From NCBI RefSeq assembly GCF_003173715.1, contig NZ_CP029550.1:4139501-4203500 (forward strand): 64,000 nucleotides of DNA, read 5' to 3'. The translations under genes were made by a program, and so were the position numbers. The first letter of the stretch is position 1. Every line of letters starts with the position of its first letter. The notes below the pieces were generated by a model. That model did no database searches, had not been told where the DNA came from, and was given only the letters and a program-made list of their open reading frames with translations. Shown here piece after piece: positions 53,748 through 63,387 of the stretch. The stretch comes from Methylobacterium durans (GTDB lineage: Bacteria > Pseudomonadota > Alphaproteobacteria > Rhizobiales > Beijerinckiaceae).

Positions 53748-56399
53748 CTACTTCGCCAGCGCCGCCTCGGAACGCTTCGGCATCATCGCGTCGTCGTCGA
53801 TGGTCTTCGCTTCGGGCCGCTTCGGGTCGGGCTTCTTGGGCGGAGGGCCCAGGAAGGCCGGCACCACGAAGAAGGCCGCGAGCAGGGTGAAGAACAGCGA
53901 CAGCGCGAGCAGCTTACCCATGCTCGCCGTGCCGGGATGGCTCGACAGGACGAGCGAGCCGAAGGCCGTGCCGGTGGTGAGCGCCGAGAAGAAGATCGCC
54001 CGGGTGAGGCTTGAGGCCAGCATGTCGGTCACGCCCGCTCGCCACGCGATCACGTAATAGATGTGGAACGCGACGCCGACCGCGAGCATCAGCGGCAGGG
54101 CGATGATGTTGGCGAAGTTGAGCGGCATGCCGACCACGTGGAGCGCCATCAGCGTCCAGAGAGTGGCGAGCACCAGCGGCCCGAGCGTCATCGCGACGTC
54201 CCAGGGTTTGCGCAGAGCCACCGAGAGGATGATGAAGATCAGCGCCAGCGCGGTTAGGCCCGCCTGAACGAAGGCCCCGAGGATCGTGTAGCTCGACGCG
54301 GTCGTCGCCACCGGCGCTCCGGTCGCGTGCGGCGCCACGGTCTGCACCTCCTTGGCGAAGTTGCGCAGGACCTGATCGTCGTTCGAGTTGCCCTTCGGAT
54401 GGACCTCGATGCGGGCGCGCCCATCGGCGGCGACCCACTCGGCCTTCACCTGCGGGGGCAGGTTCTCAAGCGTGATCTTCTCCGGGTGGAGCAGGTCGCG
54501 CAGTCGCTTCAGCAGGGTCTTCAAGTCGGTGGTCAACGCGACCGAGGCCGCCTCGCGGATCGTGACCGGGGCGTTGGCGAGCTTGTCGAGCGTATTGGCG
54601 AGCGCGTCCGCGCTCTTGGCGCCGGGCTCGCTGCCGCCGCCGACCCCGCGCAGGGCGACAGCCGCATCCTTGATCGCCTTCACGTTCTCGGCGTCCGTTG
54701 GCGGCGGCGGCTTGCGGCCGGGATTCAAGACGGGATCGAGAAGCTGCGCCGTCTCCTGGATCGTGGCGAGCTTCTGGTCCTGGTCGCGCGGCACGTAGGT
54801 GTCGATGCTGTTCATCTCGGCGACGGAGGACAGGGCGCGCAGCTTCTTCATCGTCTCCGGAATGTCGGCGACGGAGGGAACGAGCACGTCGATGATGTTG
54901 GGGCTCGTCGCCGGGTCCTTGATCAGGTCGAGATAGGTCGCGATCGACTCGACCTTGGGGCTCCTCAGGTGCATCGGGTTCGAATCGAAGGGCAGCTTCC
55001 AGAGGAGCGGCATCCCCGCGAGGGTGATGAGACCGACGCCGGTCAGGACCCATTTGCGGTTGCGGATGATCCACGGATCGACGCCGGACAGCCAGGTCGT
55101 CTCGACGGCCTCCTTCTCGCCCCGCGGCTTGAACACGGCAATCAGCGCCGGCAGCAGGGTGAGCGAGAACAGGTAGGCCACGATCATGCCGACGCCGGCG
55201 ATCAGGCCGAGTTCGGACACGCCGCGGAAGGCGGTCGGCAGGAAAGCGAAGAAGCCGGCGAGCAGCGAGACGGCGGCGAGCGTCAGCGACCAGCCAACGC
55301 CCCGCGAAGCCGCCCGGATCGCGGCCTCCAGCGTCGGCTGCTCGTAGCGGTCGGCCCGGTATCGCACGGCGAACTGGATGCCGAAATCGATGCCGAGGCC
55401 GACGAACAGAGCCGCGAAGGCGACCGAGATCGGGTTCAGCTCGCCGACCATGAGGAGGCCGAGCGCCGCCGTGACGATGAGACCCGCGAAAGTCGTGATG
55501 ATCACGGCGGTGACGAGCGGCGCGGAGCGCAGAGCCAGCCACAGGAACAGGACGATGGCGCCGACCGTGACGCTGTTGTTGAGGAAGGCGTCGTCCGACA
55601 GCGTAGCGAACTCGTCGTCGGCCACGGCGACCGGTCCGGTCAGCCGCATGCGCAGGCCGTTCGCCTCGTCGATCCTCAGATCCTTGGCGGTGCCGCGGAT
55701 CAGCTTCGTCGCCTCCGCGCCCGGCTGGAGGGCGTTGAAGTCGAGGACCGGCTGGATGATCACGAACTTACGCAGGTCCGTGACGCGGGTCTCGCCGCCG
55801 GAGAGCAGCATCTGCCAGGACATGCGCGCGGGCTTGCCGGCGAGCACCGTCTCCAGCGTGCTGTTGATCTGCGCCATCGGCTTGTCGAGCTCTTCGAGCT
55901 TGGCGTCGCCGCTCTTCACGCCACGGGCGCCCAGGCTCAGGACACGCATGATCCCGCGCAGCGACGGGTCAGCCGCGAGGGGGCCGAGCAGGCCCTGCTG
56001 CTGGACGAGCTGCTCCGTCGTCTTCTCGAGCTCCGCCTGCGACATCAGCAGGAAGCCGTTCTTGTCGAAGAACGGGCCGCCGTCCGGGCGGTACACGGTC
56101 TCGATCAACTTCTTTTGATTGCTCAGCGCCTTGGTCAGCTCGGCGGCGGCCTCCTCGGCCTCCTCCGGCGTCTTCCCGTCGATGACGGCCACCACCGTGT
56201 TGGTGCGCTGAGGGAAGGCCTTCTCGTAGTTGATCTCGTCCTGGCGCCAGGATTCCTTCGGATCGATCAGCCGCTCGACATCGGTGTTGATCCGGAACAG
56301 ATGCGCGGCGGTGCCGGCGCCGACGACGGTCATCAGCGCGACGACCGCGATGACGATCCAGCGACGATGAACGGAAAACGCGACGAGTCGTTCGATCAC
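53748..56399 (-). CDS. hpnN: Hopanoid RND-type transporter HpnN
   Basis: 883-residue inner-membrane RND/MMPL-family transporter that moves hopanoids toward the outer membrane. It has twelve helices in two sets: one N-terminal helix, then five near 270-420, one near 455 and five near 715-855. Two large periplasmic loops of about 230-250 residues each separate them. The start IERLVAFSVHRRWIVI fits HpnN; GTG at 56399. Members form trimers or dimers without an added membrane-fusion partner. It faces hpnK tail-to-tail, and its start faces hpnH across 616 bp. Confidence 0.93.
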   Translation of the reverse strand: MIERLVAFSVHRRWIVIAVVALMTVVGAGTAAHLFRINTDVERLIDPKESWRQDEINYEKAFPQRTNTVVAVIDGKTPEEAEEAAAELTKALSNQKKLIETVYRPDGGPFFDKNGFLLMSQAELEKTTEQLVQQQGLLGPLAADPSLRGIMRVLSLGARGVKSGDAKLEELDKPMAQINSTLETVLAGKPARMSWQMLLSGGETRVTDLRKFVIIQPVLDFNALQPGAEATKLIRGTAKDLRIDEANGLRMRLTGPVAVADDEFATLSDDAFLNNSVTVGAIVLFLWLALRSAPLVTAVIITTFAGLIVTAALGLLMVGELNPISVAFAALFVGLGIDFGIQFAVRYRADRYEQPTLEAAIRAASRGVGWSLTLAAVSLLAGFFAFLPTAFRGVSELGLIAGVGMIVAYLFSLTLLPALIAVFKPRGEKEAVETTWLSGVDPWIIRNRKWVLTGVGLITLAGMPLLWKLPFDSNPMHLRSPKVESIATYLDLIKDPATSPNIIDVLVPSVADIPETMKKLRALSSVAEMNSIDTYVPRDQDQKLATIQETAQLLDPVLNPGRKPPPPTDAENVKAIKDAAVALRGVGGGSEPGAKSADALANTLDKLANAPVTIREAASVALTTDLKTLLKRLRDLLHPEKITLENLPPQVKAEWVAADGRARIEVHPKGNSNDDQVLRNFAKEVQTVAPHATGAPVATTASSYTILGAFVQAGLTALALIFIILSVALRKPWDVAMTLGPLVLATLWTLMALHVVGMPLNFANIIALPLMLAVGVAFHIYYVIAWRAGVTDMLASSLTRAIFFSALTTGTAFGSLVLSSHPGTASMGKLLALSLFFTLLAAFFVVPAFLGPPPKKPDPKRPEAKTIDDDAMMPKRSEAALAK

Positions 56400-57015
56400 G
56401 AGTATCCTGCCTGCCTAGAGCCCTCACCGGAAACCGGGAGCGGGTGTCCGGTCGAGACCGCGCGACGCAACGGGGAAACGGGGCATCTGCCACGAACCTT
56501 GGCTCGCGCAAAATGCCCTGATCGCCGATCCGGCATCTCCGAGACCGGAACGAGTGGCGGGGACGGCCGGTTTCAGCCGCCCGCGCGATACCGGACGCTC
56601 GATCCGGCCGCCGACCCTTCGCGGTCGGCCTGCTCAGTAAAGGCCCTGAGCCGCGAATGCAACGCAGGGGCAATTCCAGTGGAAGAGCTGTCTCGAGGTG
56701 CGATTTCGCACTGCAGCAAACTTATGCTCAAGCTCAGATCGCTGGTCTGGTCGCATTCCGGACGCAAAGCTGGCATTGGGTCTGCGCACTAGGAAAGACC
56801 ACCCGGATTGGGATAGGCGTCGGCTCGGAACGCAGTGTGATGACGGGCGCGATCCCGTGATCTGTGGCCCGCTTGCGTCATCGGCCGAAACACGTGCGCC
56901 CGCCCGCGTTCGCGGACGGCAATTGAGACCGTTTCCAACCTAGATCGCTGGAATTCGTGTTCTTTTCGCGCTAAGCAGCCCGACAATCTGGGGCCAAAAA
57001 CAAAGGAGCCGCGTT
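56400..57015. promoter_or_regulatory. 616-bp divergent region hpnN / hpnH
   Basis: Large non-coding gap between two divergent hopanoid genes; I find no supported gene in it. A weak GGAAC-N17-GGTT element, similar to the EcfG general-stress consensus, occurs at 56547-56572 in the hpnH direction but lies over 400 bp upstream. The stretch right before hpnH (about 56930-57010) is A/T-richer and ends with an AAAGGAG ribosome-binding site. Confidence 0.4.
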
Positions 57016-58179
57016 TTGGGCATTCCCCTCCGGTACGTCGCGAAGATCGGCGGCTACATCCTCAAGCAGCATCTGACGGGCCGCAAGCGCTACCCGCTCG
57101 TGATGATGATGGAGCCCCTGTTCCGCTGCAACCTCGCCTGCGCGGGTTGCGGGAAGATCGACTACCCGGACGAGATCCTCAACAAGCGCCTGCCGGTGGC
57201 CGACGCGCTGGAATCCGTGCGCGAGTGCGGCGCACCCGTGGTCGTGATCGCGGGTGGCGAGCCGCTTCTCCACAAGGATCTGCCGCAGATCGTTCAGGGC
57301 ATCATCGCCCAGAAGAAATTCGCCATCGTCTGCACGAACGCACTGCTCCTCGAAAAGAAGATCAAGGAGTACAAGCCGAGCCCCTACTTCACGTGGTCGA
57401 TCCACCTCGATGGCGACCAGGAGATGCACGACAAATCGGTTTGCCAGCGCGGCGTCTACGACAAGGCCGTCGCGGCCATCAAGACGGCCAAGGAGATGGG
57501 CTTCCGGGTCACCATCAACTGCACATTCTTCAACAATTCCTCGCCTGACAAGATCGCGGACTTCTTCGATTCCGTCACCCGCATGGGCATCGACGGCATC
57601 ACGGTCTCGCCGGGCTACGCCTACGAGCGCGCGCCCGACCAGCAGCACTTCCTGAACCGGAAGGCGACGAAGGACCTGTTCCGGGGCGTGTTCCGCCACG
57701 GCAAGGAGAAGGGCCGCGAGAAGTGGACCTTCCAGCAATCGGGCCTGTTCCTCGACTTCCTGGCCGGCAACCAGACCTACCATTGCACGCCCTGGGGCAA
57801 TCCGACCCGGACCGTGTTCGGCTGGCAGAAGCCCTGCTACCTGCTGGGCGAGGGTTACACCGCGACCTTCAAGGAATTGATGGAGGAGACGGACTGGGAT
57901 TCGTACGGCACCGGCAATTACGAGAAGTGCGCCGATTGCATGGTCCATTCGGGCTATGAGGCGTCCTCGGTGGTCGATTCCGTGCGCAAGCCCTGGAAAC
58001 CCGTGCTGCACGCGATCCGCGGCATCCGGACCGAGGGCGAGATGGCGCCCGAGGTCAGCCTGGAGAAGCAGCGCCCGGCGGAGTTCGTGTTCTCGCGCAA
58101 CGTCGCTCAGAAGCTGTCCGAGATCAAAGCCTCGGGTGCAGACACCAAGCAGGAAGCTCGCAAGCGCACGGCCGCCTGA
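57016..58179 (+). CDS. hpnH: Adenosylhopane synthase HpnH (radical SAM)
   Basis: 387-residue radical SAM enzyme joining the 5'-deoxyadenosyl radical to diploptene, giving adenosylhopane and extending hopene to C35. The cluster motif is CNLACAGC (C38, C42, C45). The GGEPLLH and TWSIHLDGD segments are family typical. It starts at a TTG with AAAGGAG seven bases upstream, a good site. Unlike in the common hpnC-D-E-F-G-H order, it is transcribed opposite to hpnG and shc, and is followed by a strong terminator. Confidence 0.95.
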   Translation: MGIPLRYVAKIGGYILKQHLTGRKRYPLVMMMEPLFRCNLACAGCGKIDYPDEILNKRLPVADALESVRECGAPVVVIAGGEPLLHKDLPQIVQGIIAQKKFAIVCTNALLLEKKIKEYKPSPYFTWSIHLDGDQEMHDKSVCQRGVYDKAVAAIKTAKEMGFRVTINCTFFNNSSPDKIADFFDSVTRMGIDGITVSPGYAYERAPDQQHFLNRKATKDLFRGVFRHGKEKGREKWTFQQSGLFLDFLAGNQTYHCTPWGNPTRTVFGWQKPCYLLGEGYTATFKELMEETDWDSYGTGNYEKCADCMVHSGYEASSVVDSVRKPWKPVLHAIRGIRTEGEMAPEVSLEKQRPAEFVFSRNVAQKLSEIKASGADTKQEARKRTAA

Positions 58180-58206
58180 GGCAGCGCCGAGGTCATCCCA
58201 ACGAGA

Positions 58207-58237
58207 AAGCCCCGCGGCGCCGCCGCGGGGCTTTTTT
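58207..58237 (+). terminator. Intrinsic terminator after hpnH
   Basis: A 12-bp perfect stem (58207-58218 with 58222-58233), a 3-base loop and an immediate run of T (58232-58237). A textbook rho-independent terminator 27 bp after the hpnH stop. The A-rich left flank (GAAA) makes it only weakly usable for the opposite strand. Confidence 0.93.
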
Positions 58238-58280
58238 CATGGCGTCCGCCGGCGTCAAAAAGGGACGTGGCTTCCTCGAT

Positions 58281-58994
58281 CTAGGCGACCTCGCGCAGGG
58301 GCTCCTCCGCCAACGGGATACCGAGCCCGGGGCCGAGCAGGGCGCGGCAGCGGGCGAGCGACCCGAAGGCGGCCTTCGAATCCCGGGCGAGGCGGACGAG
58401 GCCGCCGACCTTGGCCGAACCGCGGGCGAGGGCGGCGAGGACCGCCAGGATATCGGGCTCGCCGTTCGGTTTCAGAGCCTGGGCGGCGAAGGCGGGCAGC
58501 GCCCGGTGGGCCGGATCGCAGACCACGCGGATCGCAGCGAAGGGCACGCCGTGCCGCTCGGCAAAGGCGGCAGCGACGTGCGATTCCATGTCGACGGCAG
58601 CCGCGCCTGTGCGGGACCAGAGATCGGCCTTTCCCTCTAGGCTCAGCACCGCCGCGTCGACGCCGGCGAGATCGCCGGGGAGGACTTTCAGCCCGGGCCG
58701 GGCGAGGCGGGCGAGCAGGGCGGCGGCAATGGATGCGTCGGCCTCGTAGCGGCGGTTGCCGGCCTGCACGGCGGAGGCAATCACCACGTCACCCGGCAGC
58801 AGATCCGGATCGAGGCCGCCCGCGATCCCGATGCTGACGACGGCCCGGCAGCCCGGCTGCACGCGCTCGGCCAGCATCGCCTGCAGGCGGTGGGGATTTC
58901 CACCCGCGCCGATCGCGGCGACACCGGGACCGGCGGCGAGGCGGCCCTCCTTGGCGAGACCGGTCACGGCGAGCACCGGCAAGGACAGGGCCAT
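58281..58994 (-). CDS. hpnG: Hopanoid nucleosidase/phosphorylase HpnG
   Basis: 237-residue nucleoside-phosphorylase-fold enzyme that removes adenine from adenosylhopane to give a ribosyl-hopane intermediate. The start VLAVTGLAKEGRLAAG is typical of HpnG; ETHR-like loops such as GIAGGLDPDLLPGDVVIAS and VDMESHVAAAFAERHG hold the nucleoside-binding Glu. The ATG at 58994 is chosen because homology begins there; a start at 59051 would add 19 residues. It lies downstream of shc on the minus strand. Confidence 0.92.
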   Translation of the reverse strand: MALSLPVLAVTGLAKEGRLAAGPGVAAIGAGGNPHRLQAMLAERVQPGCRAVVSIGIAGGLDPDLLPGDVVIASAVQAGNRRYEADASIAAALLARLARPGLKVLPGDLAGVDAAVLSLEGKADLWSRTGAAAVDMESHVAAAFAERHGVPFAAIRVVCDPAHRALPAFAAQALKPNGEPDILAVLAALARGSAKVGGLVRLARDSKAAFGSLARCRALLGPGLGIPLAEEPLREVA

Positions 58995-59207
58995 CGGGCC
59001 TGTGCGAACCGCAACGACGCGGCCGCTCGGGGCTGGCTCGGGCAGAATCATGGAAACCCGGCTGTTCGAGGCTGAACCACCCGGTCGACGGACCGGGCGT
59101 GAAGCTCTAGCAGCCTTCATACCAATCCCAATGCGGCCGGCCTGTGGCCAGCCGGCAACAAAGCGCGCCGAAGGCGGTCGGGAGTGCCCCGGATGCTCGC
59201 CGCCCGG

Positions 59208-61208
59208 TCACATCCCGAAGGCGACCTCACGGCTGTTGCTCCGCTTGAGGTTGCGGTAGCGCGCCATGGCCCAGAGGGGGAAGAACTTCGAGTAGCCGTG
59301 GTAGCGCAGGTAGAAGACGCGGGGGAACCCGGTCGCGGTATAGCGCTCCTCGGTCCAGAAACCGTCCGCACCTTGCGTGCGGGCAAGGTAGTTGATGCCC
59401 CGCGTCACCGCTGGCTCGTCGTTGGCGCCCGCGGCCATCAGGGCCAGTAGGGCCCAGGCCGTCTGCGAAGCGGTGCTGTAGCCGGGCTCGAAAGCCGGAT
59501 CGATCTTGTAGCTCGACGCGTCCTCGCCCCAGCCGCCGTCCGGGTTCTGGATGCTGATGAGCCACGTCACGGCCCGGCGCACCTCCGGGGAATTCGGGTC
59601 GATGCCGGCGGCGTTGAGGGCGCACAGCACCGACCACGTACCGTAGATGAAGTTCATGCCCCAGCGGCCGTACCAGCTGCCGTCCTTCTCCTGCTCCTTG
59701 AACAGGTAGGCGACGCCCCGGTCGAGAGCCTGCGAGGTCTCGCGGGTCTCGCCGAGTTGCGCCAGCATCGAGACGACGCGGGCCGTCACGTCTGCGGTCG
59801 GCGGGTCGAGAAGCGCCCCATGATCCGAGAACGGGATGTGGTTGAGGTACATGTGGTTGTTGTCTGCATCGAACGCGGCCCAACCGCCATCTTTCGACTG
59901 CAGGCCTTCGACCCATTCGCGCGCCCGGGCGATCGACGCGCTGTAATCGGGCATGTCGGCCACCAGCCCGTGCTGGCGCATGGCGCGGTTCATCGCCATG
60001 ACCACGACTGCCGTATCGTCGAGGTCGGGGTAGTGGGCGTTCGCGTACTGGAACGCCCAGCCGCCCGGCCGAACGTTCGGTTTCGCCGCCGCCCAATCGC
60101 CGACGATGTCGAGGACCTGCCGGGGCTTCAGCCAGTCGAGGCCGTCGCGCGCCTGCCGCTCGGCGTCGGAGCCACCGGCTTCGAGCAGCGCGTGGCTGGC
60201 GAGCGCCGTGTCCCATACGGGCGAGACGCAGGGCTGGACGTAGGCCTCGTGGTCCTTCTCGACGACGAGCTTCTCGATGGCGTCGCAGGCGATGCGGACC
60301 TGCGGGTGATCGGCCGGGTAGCCCATCACCTCGTACATCAGCACCGAGTTGACCATGGCGGGGAAGATCGCGCCGAGCCCGTCCTCACCGTTCAGGCGCT
60401 CGCTGACCCAGGCGACCGCCTTCTCCTCGGCGCGCAGGCGCGGCGTCTTCGGGAAGTAGTTCTCGACCTTCTGCAGCACCCGGTCGATGCCGCCGAAGAT
60501 CGGCGTCCAGGGCCAAGTGGCGTGCGGTGAGCCGGGCCAGGTGCGGACGTGCTCGGGCGGGGTGACGAACAGCTCCTGAACGCCGATCCCGCGCGGGTTC
60601 CGGGCCCGCGGCTTCTCAGCCTGCAGGACGAACATGGGCACCATCACGCAGCGCGCCCAGTAGGAGACCTTGTCGAGGTGGAAGGGGAACCACGTCGGGA
60701 GGAACATGACCTCGACGGGCATCACCGGCACCGCGGCCCACGGTACCTCGCCATAGAGGGCAAGCAGGAACCGCGTGAAGACGTTGGCGTTCGCGGCGCC
60801 GCCACGGGACAGGATCGCCTCGCGCGCCCGACGCATGTGGGGCGCCTCGATGTCGTCGCCGATCATCTTGAGGGCGAAATACGCCTTCACGCTGGCGCTG
60901 ATGTCGAAGGGACCGTCGTGGACGAGGGCCCAGCCGCCATGCTTGCCCTGCGTCCGGCGCAGGTAATTTCCGATCTTGGCCTCAAGGCCGGCGCGCGGCG
61001 TGGTCGCGCGGAACTGATGGAACAGGATGTACTCAGAGGGGATGGTCGCGTCGGCCTCGAGTTCGAAGCAGATATGCCCGTCCGCGTGCGCGAGGCGCGT
61101 GAGCGCCCGCGTCGCGTTGACCACCCCGCGCTCGACGTCGTCCAGGGAGATGTCCTGGGTCTTCGGGCGCTGCAGCGCCTCGACCTTGCTCACAGCCTCT
61201 CGCATCAT
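59208..61208 (-). CDS. shc: Squalene-hopene cyclase
   Basis: Membrane-associated class II triterpene cyclase converting squalene to hopene and hopanol, 666 residues. The protonating motif DLDDTA spans D395-A400 (D397 being the key acid). QW-type repeats are visible (KHGGWALV, KDGGWAAFD, KDGSWYGRWG, PDGGWGED, ADGFWTEE), as is the PWTPIFGGIDR segment. The start is one of two adjacent ATGs at 61208/61205 after GCGAGG. It lies 38 bp downstream of hpnE in the same operon. Confidence 0.97.
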   Translation of the reverse strand: MMREAVSKVEALQRPKTQDISLDDVERGVVNATRALTRLAHADGHICFELEADATIPSEYILFHQFRATTPRAGLEAKIGNYLRRTQGKHGGWALVHDGPFDISASVKAYFALKMIGDDIEAPHMRRAREAILSRGGAANANVFTRFLLALYGEVPWAAVPVMPVEVMFLPTWFPFHLDKVSYWARCVMVPMFVLQAEKPRARNPRGIGVQELFVTPPEHVRTWPGSPHATWPWTPIFGGIDRVLQKVENYFPKTPRLRAEEKAVAWVSERLNGEDGLGAIFPAMVNSVLMYEVMGYPADHPQVRIACDAIEKLVVEKDHEAYVQPCVSPVWDTALASHALLEAGGSDAERQARDGLDWLKPRQVLDIVGDWAAAKPNVRPGGWAFQYANAHYPDLDDTAVVVMAMNRAMRQHGLVADMPDYSASIARAREWVEGLQSKDGGWAAFDADNNHMYLNHIPFSDHGALLDPPTADVTARVVSMLAQLGETRETSQALDRGVAYLFKEQEKDGSWYGRWGMNFIYGTWSVLCALNAAGIDPNSPEVRRAVTWLISIQNPDGGWGEDASSYKIDPAFEPGYSTASQTAWALLALMAAGANDEPAVTRGINYLARTQGADGFWTEERYTATGFPRVFYLRYHGYSKFFPLWAMARYRNLKRSNSREVAFGM

Positions 61209-61246
61209 CCTCGCCTCAGCGGCTCCTCGAAAGGATGCCCTATGAC

Positions 61247-62533
61247 TCAAGCTGCGCCGCGCCCCAGTGCCGGATCGCACATCAGGGCAAGCGCAGCGGT
61301 CTTGCCGGAGCGAATCGCTCCCTCGATCGTCGATGGCAGGCCGGTCGCGGTCCAATCGCCCGCCAGGACGAGATTCGTCTGCGCGGTCACGGCCTTCGCG
61401 CGCCGGGCGGCCTCGGCCGGCGTCGCCGCGAAAGTCGCGCGCTTCTCCTTGACGATCTGCCAGCTTGGCAGTTCCGGAGCAAGGCAGTCGAGCTTTGCGA
61501 TTTCGCCCCAGATCTGTCGGGCGAGATCCTCGCGCGGCACGTCGAGAAGCCTGTCGGCGCCGCTTATCGTCACCGAATAGCGGTCCGGATAGGCGAACAG
61601 CCACTCGGTGAGCCCGTTCACCACGCCGAGAACGAGCGGGCGTCCGGGCTTCGGAACCACAGCGAAATGCGCGTTGACGATGGACCGGAAGCTCTGCGGC
61701 GCGGCGAGGCCCGGCAGCAACTCGGCCGCGACCCAGGGCGGCAGGGCCAGCACGACCGAATCGTCGGCGGCCAGTTCCACCGGCTCGTCGGTGAAATCGA
61801 GCCGGTCGATCCGCCCGGCACCGAAGCCGAGGCCGCGCAGGCGCCGGCCGAACCGGATCTCGGCCCCCTTGCCTTCCAGGTAGGCGACGGCCGGATCGAC
61901 GAAAGCCGCCGAGAGGCCGGCGACCGCGACGAGGGGGCGGCAGGCGGAGCCGCCCGCGCCCAGCGTCTCACGCAGGATCGTGGCGGCGAGCCCGACATCG
62001 CTCTCGCGGGGGTCGGTGTTGAGGGCCGCGAGCAGGACGGGGTTCCAGAGCCGCTCGTAGAGCAGGCCCTCGCAGGCCATGCTCTGCCCGATCGTGCCGC
62101 CGGCGCCGTCCGCCTTGCCGGAGGCGGCCTTGAGGATGCCCAAGGGAGCAAGGTAGTCGCGGGCGCGGCTGCCCGGCACGCGGCGGGCGCGGCTCAGGAT
62201 CCACCAGGGCAGGCGCCCGGCATTCGGGCGCAATTGCCAGCGCTCACCGGTCTTCAGGTCCGCGAAGTCGAACGCGGCCTCGTCCGGGCCGGTGAGCGCG
62301 TCGGCGGGCGCGCCGACCGTGCGCATGAAGCCGAGCGCGTCGGCATTGCCCGACAGGAGGAGGTGGTTGCCGTTGTCGATCGTGAGGCCGAGGCTCGGAT
62401 CGTAGTAGGAGCGGCAGCGCCCGCCCGCCTGCTTGGCGGCCTCGTGCAGGACCACGCGACGCCCGCGCTCGGCGAGCGAGACGGCCGCGGAGAGGCCGGC
62501 CAAGCCGGCCCCGACGACGTGGACGGTGCCCAT
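61247..62533 (-). CDS. hpnE: Hydroxysqualene dehydroxylase HpnE (FAD-dependent)
   Basis: 428-residue FAD-binding amine-oxidase-like enzyme reducing hydroxysqualene to squalene. The dinucleotide-binding motif GAGLAGLSAAVSLAERG starts at about residue 8; the C-terminal FAD segment LAGDWTATGLPSTIEGAIRSG is characteristic. Its ATG shares one base with the hpnD stop (TGATG), showing translational coupling. With HpnC and HpnD it forms the bacterial three-enzyme route to squalene. Confidence 0.95.
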   Translation of the reverse strand: MGTVHVVGAGLAGLSAAVSLAERGRRVVLHEAAKQAGGRCRSYYDPSLGLTIDNGNHLLLSGNADALGFMRTVGAPADALTGPDEAAFDFADLKTGERWQLRPNAGRLPWWILSRARRVPGSRARDYLAPLGILKAASGKADGAGGTIGQSMACEGLLYERLWNPVLLAALNTDPRESDVGLAATILRETLGAGGSACRPLVAVAGLSAAFVDPAVAYLEGKGAEIRFGRRLRGLGFGAGRIDRLDFTDEPVELAADDSVVLALPPWVAAELLPGLAAPQSFRSIVNAHFAVVPKPGRPLVLGVVNGLTEWLFAYPDRYSVTISGADRLLDVPREDLARQIWGEIAKLDCLAPELPSWQIVKEKRATFAATPAEAARRAKAVTAQTNLVLAGDWTATGLPSTIEGAIRSGKTAALALMCDPALGRGAA

Positions 62534-63387
62534 CAGACGATCCCGTGGCGGAGCGCGACGGCCAGCAGCGCGAGCTTGCCGGGCTTCACCCGGGCGCGGG
62601 GCGCCGACCAGCCGCGCTTCAGGAGCGCGTCGAGGTAGAGCCGGTAGGCCGCTGCCATGAGGCGGGCGGCCTTCGTGGCCTTGCGGGGCGAGCGGCCGAT
62701 GATCTCCCACGTCGCCCGGTAATGGGCGTCGGCCTCCGCGGCCAGGGCCGCGCAGACCTCGCCGATGCGCGGATGCTGGATCGCGGAGCGCGGCGTCGGC
62801 GCCTTGAGGCCGATCCGGGCGAGCTTCTCGCGCGGCAGGTAGAGACGCCCACGCTCCGAATCCTCGTCGATGTCGCGCAGGATGTTGGTGAGCTGCAGGG
62901 CCCGGCCCTGATGCCAGGCGAGGCGAATCCCGTCCTGCTCCGGCATGCCGAAGATGCGCACGGACAGGCGTCCCACCGCGCTCGCCACCCGGTCGCAGTA
63001 GAGGTCGAGTGTGGCCTCGTCGGGCGCCACGATATCCTCGAAGGCGTCCATGGCCATGCCATCGATCACGGCGTGAAAATCCTCGCGGCGGAGGTCGTAG
63101 CGCGCCACCGGCACGATGAGGTCGCGCACGCGGCCGGGGGGCTTGCCCGCGTAGAGGGCATCGATGTCGGCGCGCCAATGGTCGAGCTCGGCGGCGCGGA
63201 TCTCGGCCGGCCCGCCATCGTCGGCGACGTCGTCCACGGCCCGGCAGAAGGCATAGACGGCGTACATCGCTTCGCGCCGCTCCTTCGGCAGCAGCCGCAT
63301 CGCCGTGTAGAACGAGGATCCGGCCGCCGGCAGGGCAGGGGCCGCCCCGGGCGCGCTGTCGGGCATGGGCGTCGCTGTGGCGCTCAT
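62533..63387 (-). CDS. hpnD: Presqualene diphosphate synthase HpnD
   Basis: 284-residue head-to-head prenyl synthase condensing two farnesyl diphosphates to presqualene diphosphate. Both Mg-binding aspartate motifs are present: DDVADD (52-57) and DIDEDSERGR (172-181). It starts at an ATG overlapping the hpnC stop (ATGA) and shares one base with hpnE, so hpnC-D-E are translated as a coupled set. The N-terminal 20 residues (Pro/Ala-rich) are a variable leader. Confidence 0.95.
   Translation of the reverse strand: MSATATPMPDSAPGAAPALPAAGSSFYTAMRLLPKERREAMYAVYAFCRAVDDVADDGGPAEIRAAELDHWRADIDALYAGKPPGRVRDLIVPVARYDLRREDFHAVIDGMAMDAFEDIVAPDEATLDLYCDRVASAVGRLSVRIFGMPEQDGIRLAWHQGRALQLTNILRDIDEDSERGRLYLPREKLARIGLKAPTPRSAIQHPRIGEVCAALAAEADAHYRATWEIIGRSPRKATKAARLMAAAYRLYLDALLKRGWSAPRARVKPGKLALLAVALRHGIV

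Noticed and set aside
54327..56792. Long plus-strand open frame of about 820 codons
   Set aside because: It is the complement of hpnN; the predicted protein is Arg/Glu/Asp-rich low-complexity sequence. Few stops arise on the opposite strand of GC-rich genes because TTA, CTA and TCA codons are rare.
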